Positions 44,425 through 53,401 of a stretch of DNA of 64,000 bases are shown one piece after another. The notes under the pieces were generated by a model that did no database searches, had not been told where the DNA came from, and saw nothing but the letters and a program-made list of their open reading frames with translations. The translations under genes were made by a program, and so were the position numbers. The stretch is taken from NCBI GenBank assembly GCA_009836625.1, contig VXVC01000007.1, positions 248,001-312,000 of the forward strand, read 5' to 3'. Source of the DNA: Holophagales bacterium (GTDB taxonomy: Bacteria > Acidobacteriota > Thermoanaerobaculia > Multivoradales > Multivoraceae). Positions within the stretch are counted from its first letter, which is position 1; the number at the start of each line of letters is the position of its first letter.

Positions 44425-45156
44425 ATGCGGTACACCCTTTCCCTTCTTGCGGCGGCGGCGCTCCTGGCGCTGGCAGCCATGCCGGCGGCGGCCGGGTCGA
44501 TGGACGTCGATCTCAAGGCGTCCGACGGCACGATGCTCAAGGCGACCTACATGTCGCCCGGCAAGCCTGGCCCGGCGATGCTGCTGATCCACCAGTGCAA
44601 CATGGACCGGAAGTCCTGGAAGGGCATCGCCTCGCAACTCGTCGACGCGGGCGTGCACGTGCTGACGATGGACCTGCGCGGCTTCGGCGAGAGCGGCGGT
44701 GCCGGCATCCGTGAGGCCGGTGGGTTCATGCCCTTCCTGCAGACGGCGTCCGGCGATGTCGACATGGCGTTCGACTATCTCGTCAAGCAGGACGGCGTGG
44801 ACGCCTCCCGCGTGGCGGCTGGGGGCGCCAGTTGCGGCGCGATGCTGACGGCTGACCTGGCCGCGCGACGGCCGGTGAAGGCGCTGATGCTGCTGTCGGG
44901 ACCGCCGAGCGAGGAAGCCGTGGCAAACATGGCGGCCAGGTCCGACCTGGCGGTCTTCGCCGCCGCGGCGACCGGCGACACGATCACGGCCGGCGTCGAC
45001 AAGCAGCTCAAGGGCGCCGTCAAGGGTTCGAAGCATCCGAACTCGACGGCGAAGATCTACGACGGCCCCGAGCACGGCCTGCCGATGTTCGCGAAGAACG
45101 CGGACCTCGAGCCGGCGCTGATCTCCTGGCTGAAGATGGAGTTGAAGGGCAAGTAG
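44425..45156 (+). CDS. Exported alpha/beta hydrolase, dienelactone-hydrolase-like
   Basis: 243 residues with a signal peptide (LSLLAAAALLALAAMPAAAG). The alpha/beta-hydrolase core shows the oxyanion strand AMLLIHQCNMDRKSW, MDLRGFGESGG, a nucleophile elbow GGASCGAML (Ser in GxSxG), Asp in the AATGDTI region and the terminal catalytic His in GPEHGLPMF. It should be a periplasmic esterase or hydrolase; substrate not predictable. It lies downstream of the cyclase gene in the same direction. Confidence 0.88.
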   Translation: MRYTLSLLAAAALLALAAMPAAAGSMDVDLKASDGTMLKATYMSPGKPGPAMLLIHQCNMDRKSWKGIASQLVDAGVHVLTMDLRGFGESGGAGIREAGGFMPFLQTASGDVDMAFDYLVKQDGVDASRVAAGGASCGAMLTADLAARRPVKALMLLSGPPSEEAVANMAARSDLAVFAAAATGDTITAGVDKQLKGAVKGSKHPNSTAKIYDGPEHGLPMFAKNADLEPALISWLKMELKGK

Positions 45157-45160
45157 CGAG

Positions 45161-46276
45161 TTAACGCAGCTCGCTGATCTTGTTGCGCTCGATCAGGTCG
45201 AAGTCGATCTCGACGCCGAGACCGGGTCCCGTCGGGGCGTGGACGTAGCCCTCGGCGTCGACTTCGATGTCCTCGACCAGGCCGTACTTCTGAGCGCCGG
45301 CCGGCAGCAGGACCTCGAACCACTCGCAGTTGCGGATCGCCGCGCTGATGTGAAGGTGCGCAACGTTGTTCAGCGAGTTACCGCCGTGGTGGATCTCGAA
45401 GTTCATCCCGAAGCCCTCGGCCAGGTGGGCGGCCTTGAGGCAACCGGTGATGCCCCCCTTGAGCGCGACGTCGCCGCGCAGGTAGTCCGTGGCCTGGTTG
45501 TAGATCCACGGCGCGAACGAGTCGTACCAGGCGCCGGGGAACTCGGTCGCCAGGATGGGGATCCGTAGCTGCTGCCGCAGCTTCGTGTAGTTGTAGATGT
45601 CCTGGTCGCCGAGTGGGTCCTCGTACCACTCGAAGTCGAGCTCCTCGACCAGCTTGCCGACCCGCAGAGCCTGCGGATAGTCGTAGCCCCAGGTCGAGTC
45701 GAGCATCAGCGGGAAGCCATCGCCGACTGCCTTGCGCACGGCGCGGCAGATCTCCATGTCGTCGCGCCAGACGCGGAATGGATGGATCTTGTAGCCCAGC
45801 CAGCCGTTACCCTGATATGCCAGCGCCTGCTCGACGTACGCCTCGACGCTCGACTGCTGCTCGGAGCTGGCGTAGGCGGGCAGCTTCTCCCGGTAGGTGC
45901 CGAGAAGCCGGTGAATCGGCTCTCCCGCCGCCTTGCCGGCGAGGTCCCACAGCGCAACGTCGACCGCGCCGACCACCCAGGGCTGGACTACCAGCCGGCG
46001 CTCCAGCATCTCCTGGTAGAGCTGCTCCCTGGCTAGGGGATCGCGCCCCATGACGATCGGCTTCAGCATCCGCAGCAACTGCTGGGCGGGACCGCTCGCC
46101 CCCAGGCCAAGGAAGGAATGGCCCTCGACTCCGTCGTCCGTCCGGATCGTCACTAGGGCGAGTTCGCCGACCTGATCCGCCTTGCCCGCCGGATCGAACG
46201 GTCCCCGGCCCAGGTAGGAGTGCGGCGGGATGTCGTTCCAGGCAAAGAGGGTGATGCTGAGATCGTCGATCTTCAT
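45161..46276 (-). CDS. Enolase-superfamily (MR/MLE) enzyme
   Basis: 371 residues, no signal peptide. The barrel carries GYKIHPFRVWRDDMEICRAVR (KxH strand), metal ligands in LMLDSTWGYDY, FEWYEDPLGD and ILATEFPG, and an IHHGGNSLNN strand. This arrangement belongs to the mandelate-racemase-like group that abstracts a proton alpha to a carboxylate, such as sugar-acid dehydratases. It differs from the exported paralogue at 31073-32320. It is convergent with the alpha/beta hydrolase, 4 bp apart. Confidence 0.9.
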   Translation of the reverse strand: MKIDDLSITLFAWNDIPPHSYLGRGPFDPAGKADQVGELALVTIRTDDGVEGHSFLGLGASGPAQQLLRMLKPIVMGRDPLAREQLYQEMLERRLVVQPWVVGAVDVALWDLAGKAAGEPIHRLLGTYREKLPAYASSEQQSSVEAYVEQALAYQGNGWLGYKIHPFRVWRDDMEICRAVRKAVGDGFPLMLDSTWGYDYPQALRVGKLVEELDFEWYEDPLGDQDIYNYTKLRQQLRIPILATEFPGAWYDSFAPWIYNQATDYLRGDVALKGGITGCLKAAHLAEGFGMNFEIHHGGNSLNNVAHLHISAAIRNCEWFEVLLPAGAQKYGLVEDIEVDAEGYVHAPTGPGLGVEIDFDLIERNKISELR

Positions 46277-46297
46277 GGGGTGTCTCCAATCACGGAT

Positions 46298-46570
46298 TCA
46301 GTAGTGGTGACGAGCAGCCAGAAAGAAGACCCGCTTGCCTTCGACCGCGTAGACCAGGCGATGTTCCTGGTCGATCCTCCGGGACCACTTGCCGGCGAGC
46401 TGCCCGCGCAGAGCCTCCGGTTTGCCCGGGCCTTCGAAGGGGTTGCGGATCGTGGCCTCAACGAGCTTCAGCGCCCGCAATGCTCGCCGGCGATCCGTGC
46501 GGGTCCAGTACTCGAGGTCCTCGAGGAAGTGGGGGTCCATGACGGCTTCTCGCCGCCCTGTCGCTGTCAC
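46298..46570 (-). CDS. YoeB/Txe-family toxin
   Basis: Up to 90 residues from a GTG at 46570 overlapping the antitoxin stop (GTGA); the ATG at 46540 would begin the conserved domain. Signature: MDPHFLEDLEYWTRTDRRRALRALKLVEA, then NPFEGPGKPEALRGQLAGKWSRRIDQEHRLVYAV and the terminal AARHHY, which carries the catalytic histidine tail of YoeB. YoeB cleaves mRNA at the ribosomal A site. Confidence 0.94.
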   Translation of the reverse strand: MTATGRREAVMDPHFLEDLEYWTRTDRRRALRALKLVEATIRNPFEGPGKPEALRGQLAGKWSRRIDQEHRLVYAVEGKRVFFLAARHHY

Positions 46571-46851
46571 TCCGCTTCGAGACCGAGCCGCTGGCGGAGT
46601 TCGTCGACGACGAAGACCTCGCCTTCGCCGTCCGCGGCGCGCTGACTCGCGGCCAGGAGGCGCCGGGCGTTCTTGGGTGAGCGCAGAAGGTACGCGGTTT
46701 CGAGCCAGCCGGCGAGTTCGTGCGCGGGAACGAGGGCGACGGGCTCATGCCCGCGTCGCCGGATCAGGACCGGCTCGCGCGTGTCCGTCACCTGATCCAT
46801 CAGGGCCGCCAGACGCTCGCGGGCCTTGGTGTAGGTCGTCTCATGGATCAT
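46567..46851 (-). CDS. YefM-type antitoxin
   Basis: 94 residues. The Phd/YefM DNA-binding part is canonical: TTYTKARERLAALMDQVTDTREPVLIRRRGHEPVALVPAHELAGWLETAYLLRSP-type order, then NARRLLAA and an acidic tail for YoeB binding. It is translationally coupled to the toxin. A strong promoter with nested TGTACA palindromes lies just upstream (46862-46909), consistent with autoregulation by the complex. Confidence 0.94.
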   Translation of the reverse strand: MIHETTYTKARERLAALMDQVTDTREPVLIRRRGHEPVALVPAHELAGWLETAYLLRSPKNARRLLAASQRAADGEGEVFVVDELRQRLGLEAE

Positions 46852-46861
46852 CCGCGCACTC

Positions 46862-46909
46862 CCTGTAGTCGTACAGGATGACTGTACAGGTTCACTGGGA
46901 GCGCGTCAA
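46862..46909 (-). promoter_or_regulatory. Promoter/operator of the YefM-YoeB pair
   Basis: On the minus strand TTGACG (46909-46904), 17 bases, TACAGT (46886-46881) form good -35 and -10 boxes. The palindrome CTGTACAG (46882-46889) covers the -10, and CCTGTA-GTCG-TACAGG (46862-46867, 46872-46877) lies between the promoter and the ATG at 46851. TGTACA is the known core of YefM operators in other bacteria, which supports the assignment. Confidence 0.72.
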
Positions 46910-46955
46910 GGGATCACGGCTCCGAAGCGAAGTTCGCGTCTGCCATACTTCAATC

Positions 46956-47141
46956 GTGAGACGCTTCGGAATGGCTCTGGTCGCCGTGCTCATCGGCTTT
47001 CTCGCCGGCGCCGGCTTCAACGCCATGCTCGGCGACCAGGGAGCGGACACACCGGCGCTCGCGCTGCTCGGCGGCGCCTTCGGGCTCGGCGTCTTTCTCC
47101 TTCAGGCCCGCCGGCGGGCCCGGAAGGCGCCGCAACCCTAG
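46956..47141 (+). CDS. Small membrane protein, unknown
   Basis: 61 residues from the GTG at 46956; a longer frame reaches back to 46878 but overlaps the YefM promoter. Two hydrophobic helices, [19 protein letters not shown] and [16 protein letters not shown], are joined by a short polar loop, with a basic C-terminus ([10 protein letters not shown]). No family recognised. Its TAG shares a CTAG palindrome with the stop of the convergent DUF3604 gene. Confidence 0.5.
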   Translation: MRRFGMALVAVLIGFLAGAGFNAMLGDQGADTPALALLGGAFGLGVFLLQARRRARKAPQP

Positions 47142-49075
47142 GGCGTGTACCAGATCGGCGACGACCAGGCGCGTTCCTGGATCGTCGCCGGGAAGTCCTG
47201 TCGCGGAGTGGTGCCGGCCCGCAGCGCATCCCAGGACGACCAACGGCACACCGGGTTCTCCAGCACCCGCGCGTAGTAGAACGCACGCTGGTCCGGGTCG
47301 AAGTCGGGGTCGGTCCAGACGGTCTTCAACTCGGCGGCGCCCACGTCGGTGCTCGTCGAGCAATCGCTGAGATCGACAGTGGCTCCGTTGTCCGGGCAGC
47401 GGTAGGTGACCGGGTCGACCTGGAGACCATCGGAGCAGGCGACGTCGTAGACCATCTCCGCGGTTTCGCCGCCTGATTCCCAGCCCTTGACGATCTGCAC
47501 GCGCTGGAGCGGCGCGGCCATCGTGTCCTGCATGGCCCAGACGAGGAAACTCGGCGCTTCGCCGCCGCCGTCGCCGGTGAGGTCGCCACCCATCGGCATG
47601 CCGGCCTCGTAGGCGGTGGCGACCAGCTCCGGATCGTCGAGATCGAGGCCGGCGAGCGCCGGGCCACCGAAGAAGCGGACCTTGATCCGCGTCCCGCTGG
47701 TGGCGAAGCTCTCCTTGCGTCGCATCGCGTCGAAGATGGACTCGCGGGTGTTCTCGTCGGCCCAGACGGCGGCGAGCCCCGAGGCGCCGTTCGTGATCGC
47801 CGTCGTGAACGGGTAGATGCGGCCGGTCCCGTCGTCGATCGGCTGTGCGGCGGCGGTGGGGTTCTGCAGGTCCGCCCCCGGCGCGGGCTCGCTGGGCACC
47901 GAGCCGCGCTGCTCGGCCGTCTGCTGCATGAGCCCGGACGCTCCCCAGTAGTTCTCCTCGTCAAAGGAGCCGGCGGCGACGTGGGTGTCGGACGAACCGA
48001 TGACGCCGAGCTTGTACGGGTTCGACACGCCTCCCGCCTCGATCGTCAGGCCCCGCCGGAAGGCGTCGCGGACGTAGCTGCCCGGCGGCTCGCTCAGGAT
48101 GCTGGTGGAGACCCGGTACGGCATGATCTCGAAGCCCGCCCATTCGTCGTTCGGCGACAGCGCCGGATGGGTCTCCGAGGTGCCCTTGGTCTGGGTGATC
48201 TCGACGATCGGCTCGTTGCGGCTGCGCAGGTCGGAGTAGGCCTGATCGATCGCGCCGCCCTCGAAGTACTCGTACTCGAACATCCGCCCGCCGGAGCCGT
48301 TCGTGTTGTGAGGGATCGCGATCGCCTCGTAGCCCTGGTCGCGCCACTCGTCCATCCGCGCCCAGAGGTCCTCGGGGTTGTAGGAGTCGAGGCGCGAGAA
48401 GGGGATGTCCGGCACCTCGGCGCCGCGGAAGACGACGTTGCGATGCAAGTTCTCGTAGATCCCGCCGGCGCCGGCCGAGGTGTACTCGTAGGCGATGAAC
48501 GTGGTGAACACGCCGGGCTCGTAGTGGCGGTTCGCGGACGCCGCGATCTCGCTCCAGGCGGAACGGACCACGTTCTTGTCGAGATGCTCGCGGACGCTCG
48601 GGTCGGCGTCCTCCATGAACCGCACGTAGGGCTGCAGGGCGGCGAAGATGCCCCGCCGCTCCTGGACGGTCTCGGCGTTGCGCACCGTCTCGGCCGCGGG
48701 GTGGTTGTAGGCCGGCTGGTCCGGGTCGATCATCGCGGGCAGCATGCCGAGATAGTTCGCGTGGTCGGAGACGCCCTGGAAATCGAGCGGCCGGTCGAGC
48801 TTCAGTTCGAAGCCGGCAGGGTGCTCGATCGGGTTCCCCTTGGCGAACTCGTAGGCTTCGTCCGGGCCGGCGCGGGTCGCGAACACGAAGGCGTCGTAGG
48901 AGTACTTCGTGTGGACGTGGAGGTCGCCGTAGAAGGCCTGGCGGTCGGCGGGATTGCCGGTGCCTTGGCGGGCGCCGTCGGCCGAGGTCGCGGCCGAGTC
49001 GGATGGGCCGCCGGGGGAGCAGCCCAGGGCCACGAGTACAGCCAGGGCCAGGATCAGAACGGCTGTTCGATGCAC
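47138..49075 (-). CDS. DUF3604 lipoprotein
   Basis: 645 residues with a lipoprotein signal (lipobox ALGC, Cys about 19). DUF3604 motifs: [16 protein letters not shown] near residue 50, [18 protein letters not shown]-type [34 protein letters not shown], and [11 protein letters not shown]. These His/Asp motifs resemble PHP-type metal sites. It lacks the N-terminal propeller of the two large paralogues at 2280-5105 and 49175-52021, and carries a C-terminal segment with [16 protein letters not shown]. It is divergent from the large paralogue at 49175, 99 bp apart. Function unproven. Confidence 0.9.
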   Translation of the reverse strand: MHRTAVLILALAVLVALGCSPGGPSDSAATSADGARQGTGNPADRQAFYGDLHVHTKYSYDAFVFATRAGPDEAYEFAKGNPIEHPAGFELKLDRPLDFQGVSDHANYLGMLPAMIDPDQPAYNHPAAETVRNAETVQERRGIFAALQPYVRFMEDADPSVREHLDKNVVRSAWSEIAASANRHYEPGVFTTFIAYEYTSAGAGGIYENLHRNVVFRGAEVPDIPFSRLDSYNPEDLWARMDEWRDQGYEAIAIPHNTNGSGGRMFEYEYFEGGAIDQAYSDLRSRNEPIVEITQTKGTSETHPALSPNDEWAGFEIMPYRVSTSILSEPPGSYVRDAFRRGLTIEAGGVSNPYKLGVIGSSDTHVAAGSFDEENYWGASGLMQQTAEQRGSVPSEPAPGADLQNPTAAAQPIDDGTGRIYPFTTAITNGASGLAAVWADENTRESIFDAMRRKESFATSGTRIKVRFFGGPALAGLDLDDPELVATAYEAGMPMGGDLTGDGGGEAPSFLVWAMQDTMAAPLQRVQIVKGWESGGETAEMVYDVACSDGLQVDPVTYRCPDNGATVDLSDCSTSTDVGAAELKTVWTDPDFDPDQRAFYYARVLENPVCRWSSWDALRAGTTPRQDFPATIQERAWSSPIWYTP

Positions 49076-49174
49076 GGCGAGCCTCCCTTCGGACGGTGAG
49101 CGAGCCAGTGTAGCGCCGGCAGCGGTCTCCTAAGATGAAGCGCTAACCCCGCATCCTGTTCGTTCGGAGGAGCC

Positions 49175-52021
49175 ATGGCTCGACAACTCGTCCTGCGCCC
49201 CGTTGCTGTCTGTTGTCTCCCGAGCCTGCTCGTGGCGACCGGGACGCTCACCGCGCAGGCGACCCCTCCGCTCACCGGCGACGACGTCGTCTCCGTGCGG
49301 GTCCGGTTCGGCATCACGGACACGGAACCGCGGTCCTGGGACGGCTCGGTCGAGGTCTCGGGCGGCGAGGTACTCGCGGTACGCAACTGGAGTGTGCATC
49401 CTTCGGAGTCAGTGGACGGCAACACATGGACGATGGCGACTCGCCAGGGCAGGAACTACCCGCGCCGGGTCTACCAGTGGGAGGACCCCAAGGGTACGGT
49501 GACCTACCTCCACCACCCCGGCGTCGTCGTCGACGTGGCGGCCCGGTCGGGGACGCGGCTCGCCTTCTCGACTCCCCACGGCGACTTCGACCTGCGGCCG
49601 TCCGACCTCCGAGTCGGCGAGGAACTCGCATTCCTCGAAGGCGCGGTGCTGGCCGTCCGGGTGGCGCCAGCCGAACCCCTTTCGTCGCCCGACGTCGAGA
49701 ACGACTTCGCGACGATGACGAGCGGCGGGGACGGCGAGGTGTGGGCGGCGTGGACCGCCTACCGGGACGGCGGCGTCTCCATCGTCGCCCGTCGCTTTGA
49801 CGGCTCGATCTGGCAGCCAGCCGTCACGGTGACCGACGAACCGGGCGACCGCCTCATGCCGAAGCTCGGCCGCGATGGCCGGGGACGTCCCTGGGTCGTC
49901 TGGTCCGAGCACGTGGACGGCAACTTCGACCTCTACGGCCGCTTTCTGCAGAGCGTCACTGACGGCTCCTGGTCGGCAACCGAACGCCTGACCTACGCGC
50001 CCCAGGCGGACATCGAGCACGAGCTGGTCACCGACGCGGACGGCAACCTGTGGCTCGTCTGGCAGGGCTTCCGCGACGGCCGCTCGGACATCCTCGCCCG
50101 CCGCCATGACGGTTCGCGCTGGTCGGCAGAGGAAGCCGTCTCGACCTCGCCCGCCAACGACTGGACGCCAGCGGTCGCGGCGTGCAGCGACGGCTCCGTC
50201 CACGTCGCCTGGGACACCTACGACCAGGGCAACTACGACGTGCTGATGCGGCGCTTCGAGGGCGGCGCCTGGGGGGACGTCGCGCCGGTCGCCGACACGC
50301 CGAAGTTCGAGGCTCACGTCTCGGTCGCCTGCGACCGACGCAACCGGCTCTGGACGGCCTGGAACGAGAGCGGCTTCCAGTGGGGCAAGGACTCGGGCTT
50401 CGAGATCTACAAGGAGGCGACCCGCCTCTACGAATGGCGCACCCTCGCCGTGGCGGTGTGGGACGGCCGCCGCTGGCAGGTGCCCGCGGCCGACGTGAAC
50501 GAGCTGCTCGAACAGGAACTCCCCGAGTACATCCCGGGCTTCAACGACCTGCCGGTGCTCCAGGCCGACGCCGGCGGCCGGATGTGGCTCTTCTTCCGCC
50601 ACCGGACGATCCGGGCCCGCGACACACCGGACTTCACGCCCGCTCACCGGGCCGCCTGGCAGATCTTCGGCACGGCCTACGTCGGCGGCGAATGGACCCG
50701 GCCGCTCCACCTGCCCTTCAGCCGCGGCCGCCAGGACGTGCGCTGGGAACTCGCCTCGGACGGCCGGGGCAACCTGTTCGCCGCCTGGCCGACGGACAAC
50801 CGGGACTCCGAGGAATACCTGTTCGAGCACTCCTCGATCAACGCGGCGAAGCTGCCCACCTTGACCGGCGAAGCCACCCCGCCCCGACTCGTCGACCCGG
50901 ACATCCGCGAGTACCACACCTACCCGGTCCATCCCAACGAAGCCGAGGACGTCGCCCGCATCCGTGCCTACACGATCGAGTCGGAAGGCCGCACCTACCG
51001 CATCTACCGCGGCGACACTCACCGCCACACCGAGTTCTCGCACGACGGCCTGAACGACGGCTCGCTGATGGAGGCCTACCGCTACGCCCTGGACGCCGCC
51101 GAACTCGATTTCCTCGGCGTCAGCGAGCACAACAACCGGGGAGGCCAGGACATCGAGTACGTCAACTGGCTGCACCCGCAGATCGCCGACATCTTCCGTC
51201 TGCCAGGGAGCTTCGTGCCGGTCTACACCTACGAGCGCAGCATCGGCTACCCGGACGGTCACCGCAACATCCTCTCCCCGAGGCGCGGCATCCCGACCCT
51301 GGAGATCACCGAGGCCGAACGACGACACGAGGAGGGCGCGGCGCGGCTCTTCGCCTACCTGCGGGAGCACGACGCGATCTCGATCCCGCATACGTCGGCC
51401 ACCGGCATGGGCACCGACTGGCGCGACAACGACCCCGAGGTCGAACCGCTGGTCGAGATCTACCAGGGCGACCGCACCTCGGCCGAGTACGAGGGCGCCC
51501 CGCGCGCCGCCACCAGCGAGAAGCCGCTTGGCCAGCAGGGAGGCTTGCAACCCGCCGGCTTCGTCTGGAACGCCTGGGCCAAGGGTTACAAGCTCGGCGT
51601 GCAGGCCGCGTCGGACCACATCTCGACCCACATCTCCTACGCCGCCACGATCGCCGAGGACTTCACCACAGAGGGCCTCCTCGACGCGATGAAACAGCGC
51701 CACTCCTACGCCGCGACGGACAACATCATCCTGGACTACCGGATGCGCGCGAACGGCCGGGAGTACCTGCAGGGCGACATCGCCGAGGTCTCGGGGCGGT
51801 TCGAGCTGGTCGTCAAGGTGATCGGCACCGCCCGCATCGAGCAGATCGACATCATCCGCGACCAGACCTTCCTGTACAACCGGCAGAATCTGGACCAGGA
51901 GGTCGAACTGACCTTCGTCGACAGCGACGTCGAGCCCGGCGAGCACTACTACTATGTGCGGGTGATCCAGAAGAACAAGGAGATCGCCTGGTCGTCGCCG
52001 ATCTGGGTGACGGTCGAGTAG
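49175..52021 (+). CDS. DUF3604 exported protein, propeller-like N-half, copy 2
   Basis: 948 residues; GGAGG lies about eight bases before the ATG. Signal peptide ends near TLTAQA. Residues about 160-570 contain the same beta-propeller-like blades as the gene at 2280-5105 (GEVWAAWTAYRDGG, RPWVVWSEHVDGN, NLWLVWQGFRDG). The catalytic-looking C-terminal third has GDTHRHTEFS, LGVSEHNN and SIPHTSATG. The two paralogues are collinear over their whole length and end IWVTVE, so they derive from one duplication. Substrate unknown. Confidence 0.9.
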   Translation: MARQLVLRPVAVCCLPSLLVATGTLTAQATPPLTGDDVVSVRVRFGITDTEPRSWDGSVEVSGGEVLAVRNWSVHPSESVDGNTWTMATRQGRNYPRRVYQWEDPKGTVTYLHHPGVVVDVAARSGTRLAFSTPHGDFDLRPSDLRVGEELAFLEGAVLAVRVAPAEPLSSPDVENDFATMTSGGDGEVWAAWTAYRDGGVSIVARRFDGSIWQPAVTVTDEPGDRLMPKLGRDGRGRPWVVWSEHVDGNFDLYGRFLQSVTDGSWSATERLTYAPQADIEHELVTDADGNLWLVWQGFRDGRSDILARRHDGSRWSAEEAVSTSPANDWTPAVAACSDGSVHVAWDTYDQGNYDVLMRRFEGGAWGDVAPVADTPKFEAHVSVACDRRNRLWTAWNESGFQWGKDSGFEIYKEATRLYEWRTLAVAVWDGRRWQVPAADVNELLEQELPEYIPGFNDLPVLQADAGGRMWLFFRHRTIRARDTPDFTPAHRAAWQIFGTAYVGGEWTRPLHLPFSRGRQDVRWELASDGRGNLFAAWPTDNRDSEEYLFEHSSINAAKLPTLTGEATPPRLVDPDIREYHTYPVHPNEAEDVARIRAYTIESEGRTYRIYRGDTHRHTEFSHDGLNDGSLMEAYRYALDAAELDFLGVSEHNNRGGQDIEYVNWLHPQIADIFRLPGSFVPVYTYERSIGYPDGHRNILSPRRGIPTLEITEAERRHEEGAARLFAYLREHDAISIPHTSATGMGTDWRDNDPEVEPLVEIYQGDRTSAEYEGAPRAATSEKPLGQQGGLQPAGFVWNAWAKGYKLGVQAASDHISTHISYAATIAEDFTTEGLLDAMKQRHSYAATDNIILDYRMRANGREYLQGDIAEVSGRFELVVKVIGTARIEQIDIIRDQTFLYNRQNLDQEVELTFVDSDVEPGEHYYYVRVIQKNKEIAWSSPIWVTVE

Positions 52022-52189
52022 CGGCTCCATCCCGCCTCCGCAATCTCATGCCGCTAGCAGCATCGCACCGCCGACCGGCGCCCACTTAGCTCCCTCGGCT
52101 TCACGAGTCCGCGTCGTTGGAGCGCACTCCTACCTAACCGCAGAGCACAGCCTACGACTGAGCCCGCTACCTCCTCGCGCTCAGGTACA

Positions 52190-53401
52190 CTACCCTTGCT
52201 TCTCGGGTACAGCCGCTCTCGGAACACGAGGTAGTCCCTGCCGCTGCGAAAACAGCGCATACCGTTGTTGAACCCGAGTGAGATAGGGATGAAGAAGCCT
52301 CCCCACTCTCTTGAGTTCCGAAAACTCCTCTATCCTTAAGTCCCTGAACTCGAACCTCAGAGTCCTCCCCTCAAGAACTGCGAACACGATACTCTCGTTC
52401 ACGGTCTCGAGAAACGCCCCATACTTCTTGTGGTACTTGCGACGCACTTCGTTCTCTTCCATCAGGCGCCCGACAACGCAATAGAGTTCGATCTCCTCAC
52501 CGGATCCGTTTCGTGAAATACAGTCGCAATCCGGACGAAGATTAAGTAGATACTCCGCCTCTCTTCCCTCCTCTTCTTCGGTTCCCTCACACAAGAAGAG
52601 ATCACCACACCTGGCCTCTCCTCCCGCCAGCATCGAGTCGGCAACGAAACTCGCCTCTCCAATGAGACGCCGCAGTTCCTCTCCGCTGGCGTCGGCGAAC
52701 GAACCGCCAAGCACTGTCGCCTCGAAGTCGGCCGTACCCATCCGCCCGCGAAGGCTGCTCCAGATGAGCTCCATCAGCGCTGAACTCGGTTCCACTTCAT
52801 CGTCCTCGTACGACTTCCAGAAGACCTTCGGCCAGTTCGCGTTCCGCGCATAAAGCGATCGAAACAACTGCTGCCTAGCGTCGCGTAACTCTCTGTCCCA
52901 GGTCTTCAACACGTACACCGACGCATCACTCTCGACCCAGTTCTCCAGCGCACTCAGGTCCAAGGACTCGTCCCCCAGGACGCTACTCTTGCTCTGAATG
53001 AACACGGGTGCGCGCCCAAGCACTCCCTCCGGCAACTCCTCTCGCACAGTCTCTTCACTTTCGTTGCTGAAGATAAACACGGGAACAAAGTGCGCCTGTG
53101 CCCGCTCCAAGAAGCGGTCCCGTATTGGGGCCACGTGCGCCTTCACCTGCGAGGCGCCTACCGGCCAGAGGTGCCAGTCAAGGAGTACAAGGCTTGCCGA
53201 TTCGAGCAGACCCGGCCAGAGGCTTTCGGCGGGCACACCCGAGCTTTCGTAGCAGGGGAGGTCCCACTCATCCTTCAAACGGCGGACGATCTCGACGATG
53301 CGGTCCTTCGGCTCCTCGTTCGCGTTGACTTCTGTCTCGTCGCCATTGAGCTCATCGTCAATCACGACCGCGATACCTGAGAACAGCCGTTCCAGATCCA
53401 T
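52190..53401 (-). CDS. Receiver-domain protein with novel C-terminus
   Basis: 403 residues. An N-terminal CheY-like receiver is visible despite an insertion: acidic pair D15-D16 in VVIDDE, phosphoacceptor D75 in LVLLDWHL, S112 in VFIFSNES and K138 in VFIQSKSS. The remaining 250 residues match no domain I recognise and contain a cysteine-rich stretch (ARCGDLFLC, later DCDCIS). There is no DNA-binding helix-turn-helix. Its ATG overlaps the stop of the ATPase gene by one base (TGATG). It is likely phosphorylated or bound by the histidine-kinase-like module next to it; output unknown. Confidence 0.75.
   Translation of the reverse strand: MDLERLFSGIAVVIDDELNGDETEVNANEEPKDRIVEIVRRLKDEWDLPCYESSGVPAESLWPGLLESASLVLLDWHLWPVGASQVKAHVAPIRDRFLERAQAHFVPVFIFSNESEETVREELPEGVLGRAPVFIQSKSSVLGDESLDLSALENWVESDASVYVLKTWDRELRDARQQLFRSLYARNANWPKVFWKSYEDDEVEPSSALMELIWSSLRGRMGTADFEATVLGGSFADASGEELRRLIGEASFVADSMLAGGEARCGDLFLCEGTEEEEGREAEYLLNLRPDCDCISRNGSGEEIELYCVVGRLMEENEVRRKYHKKYGAFLETVNESIVFAVLEGRTLRFEFRDLRIEEFSELKRVGRLLHPYLTRVQQRYALFSQRQGLPRVPRAAVPEKQG

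Noticed and set aside
52022..52189. tRNA or attachment site at the edge of the low-GC segment
   Set aside because: No cloverleaf, TTCGA arm or matching direct repeat at the opposite edge was found.
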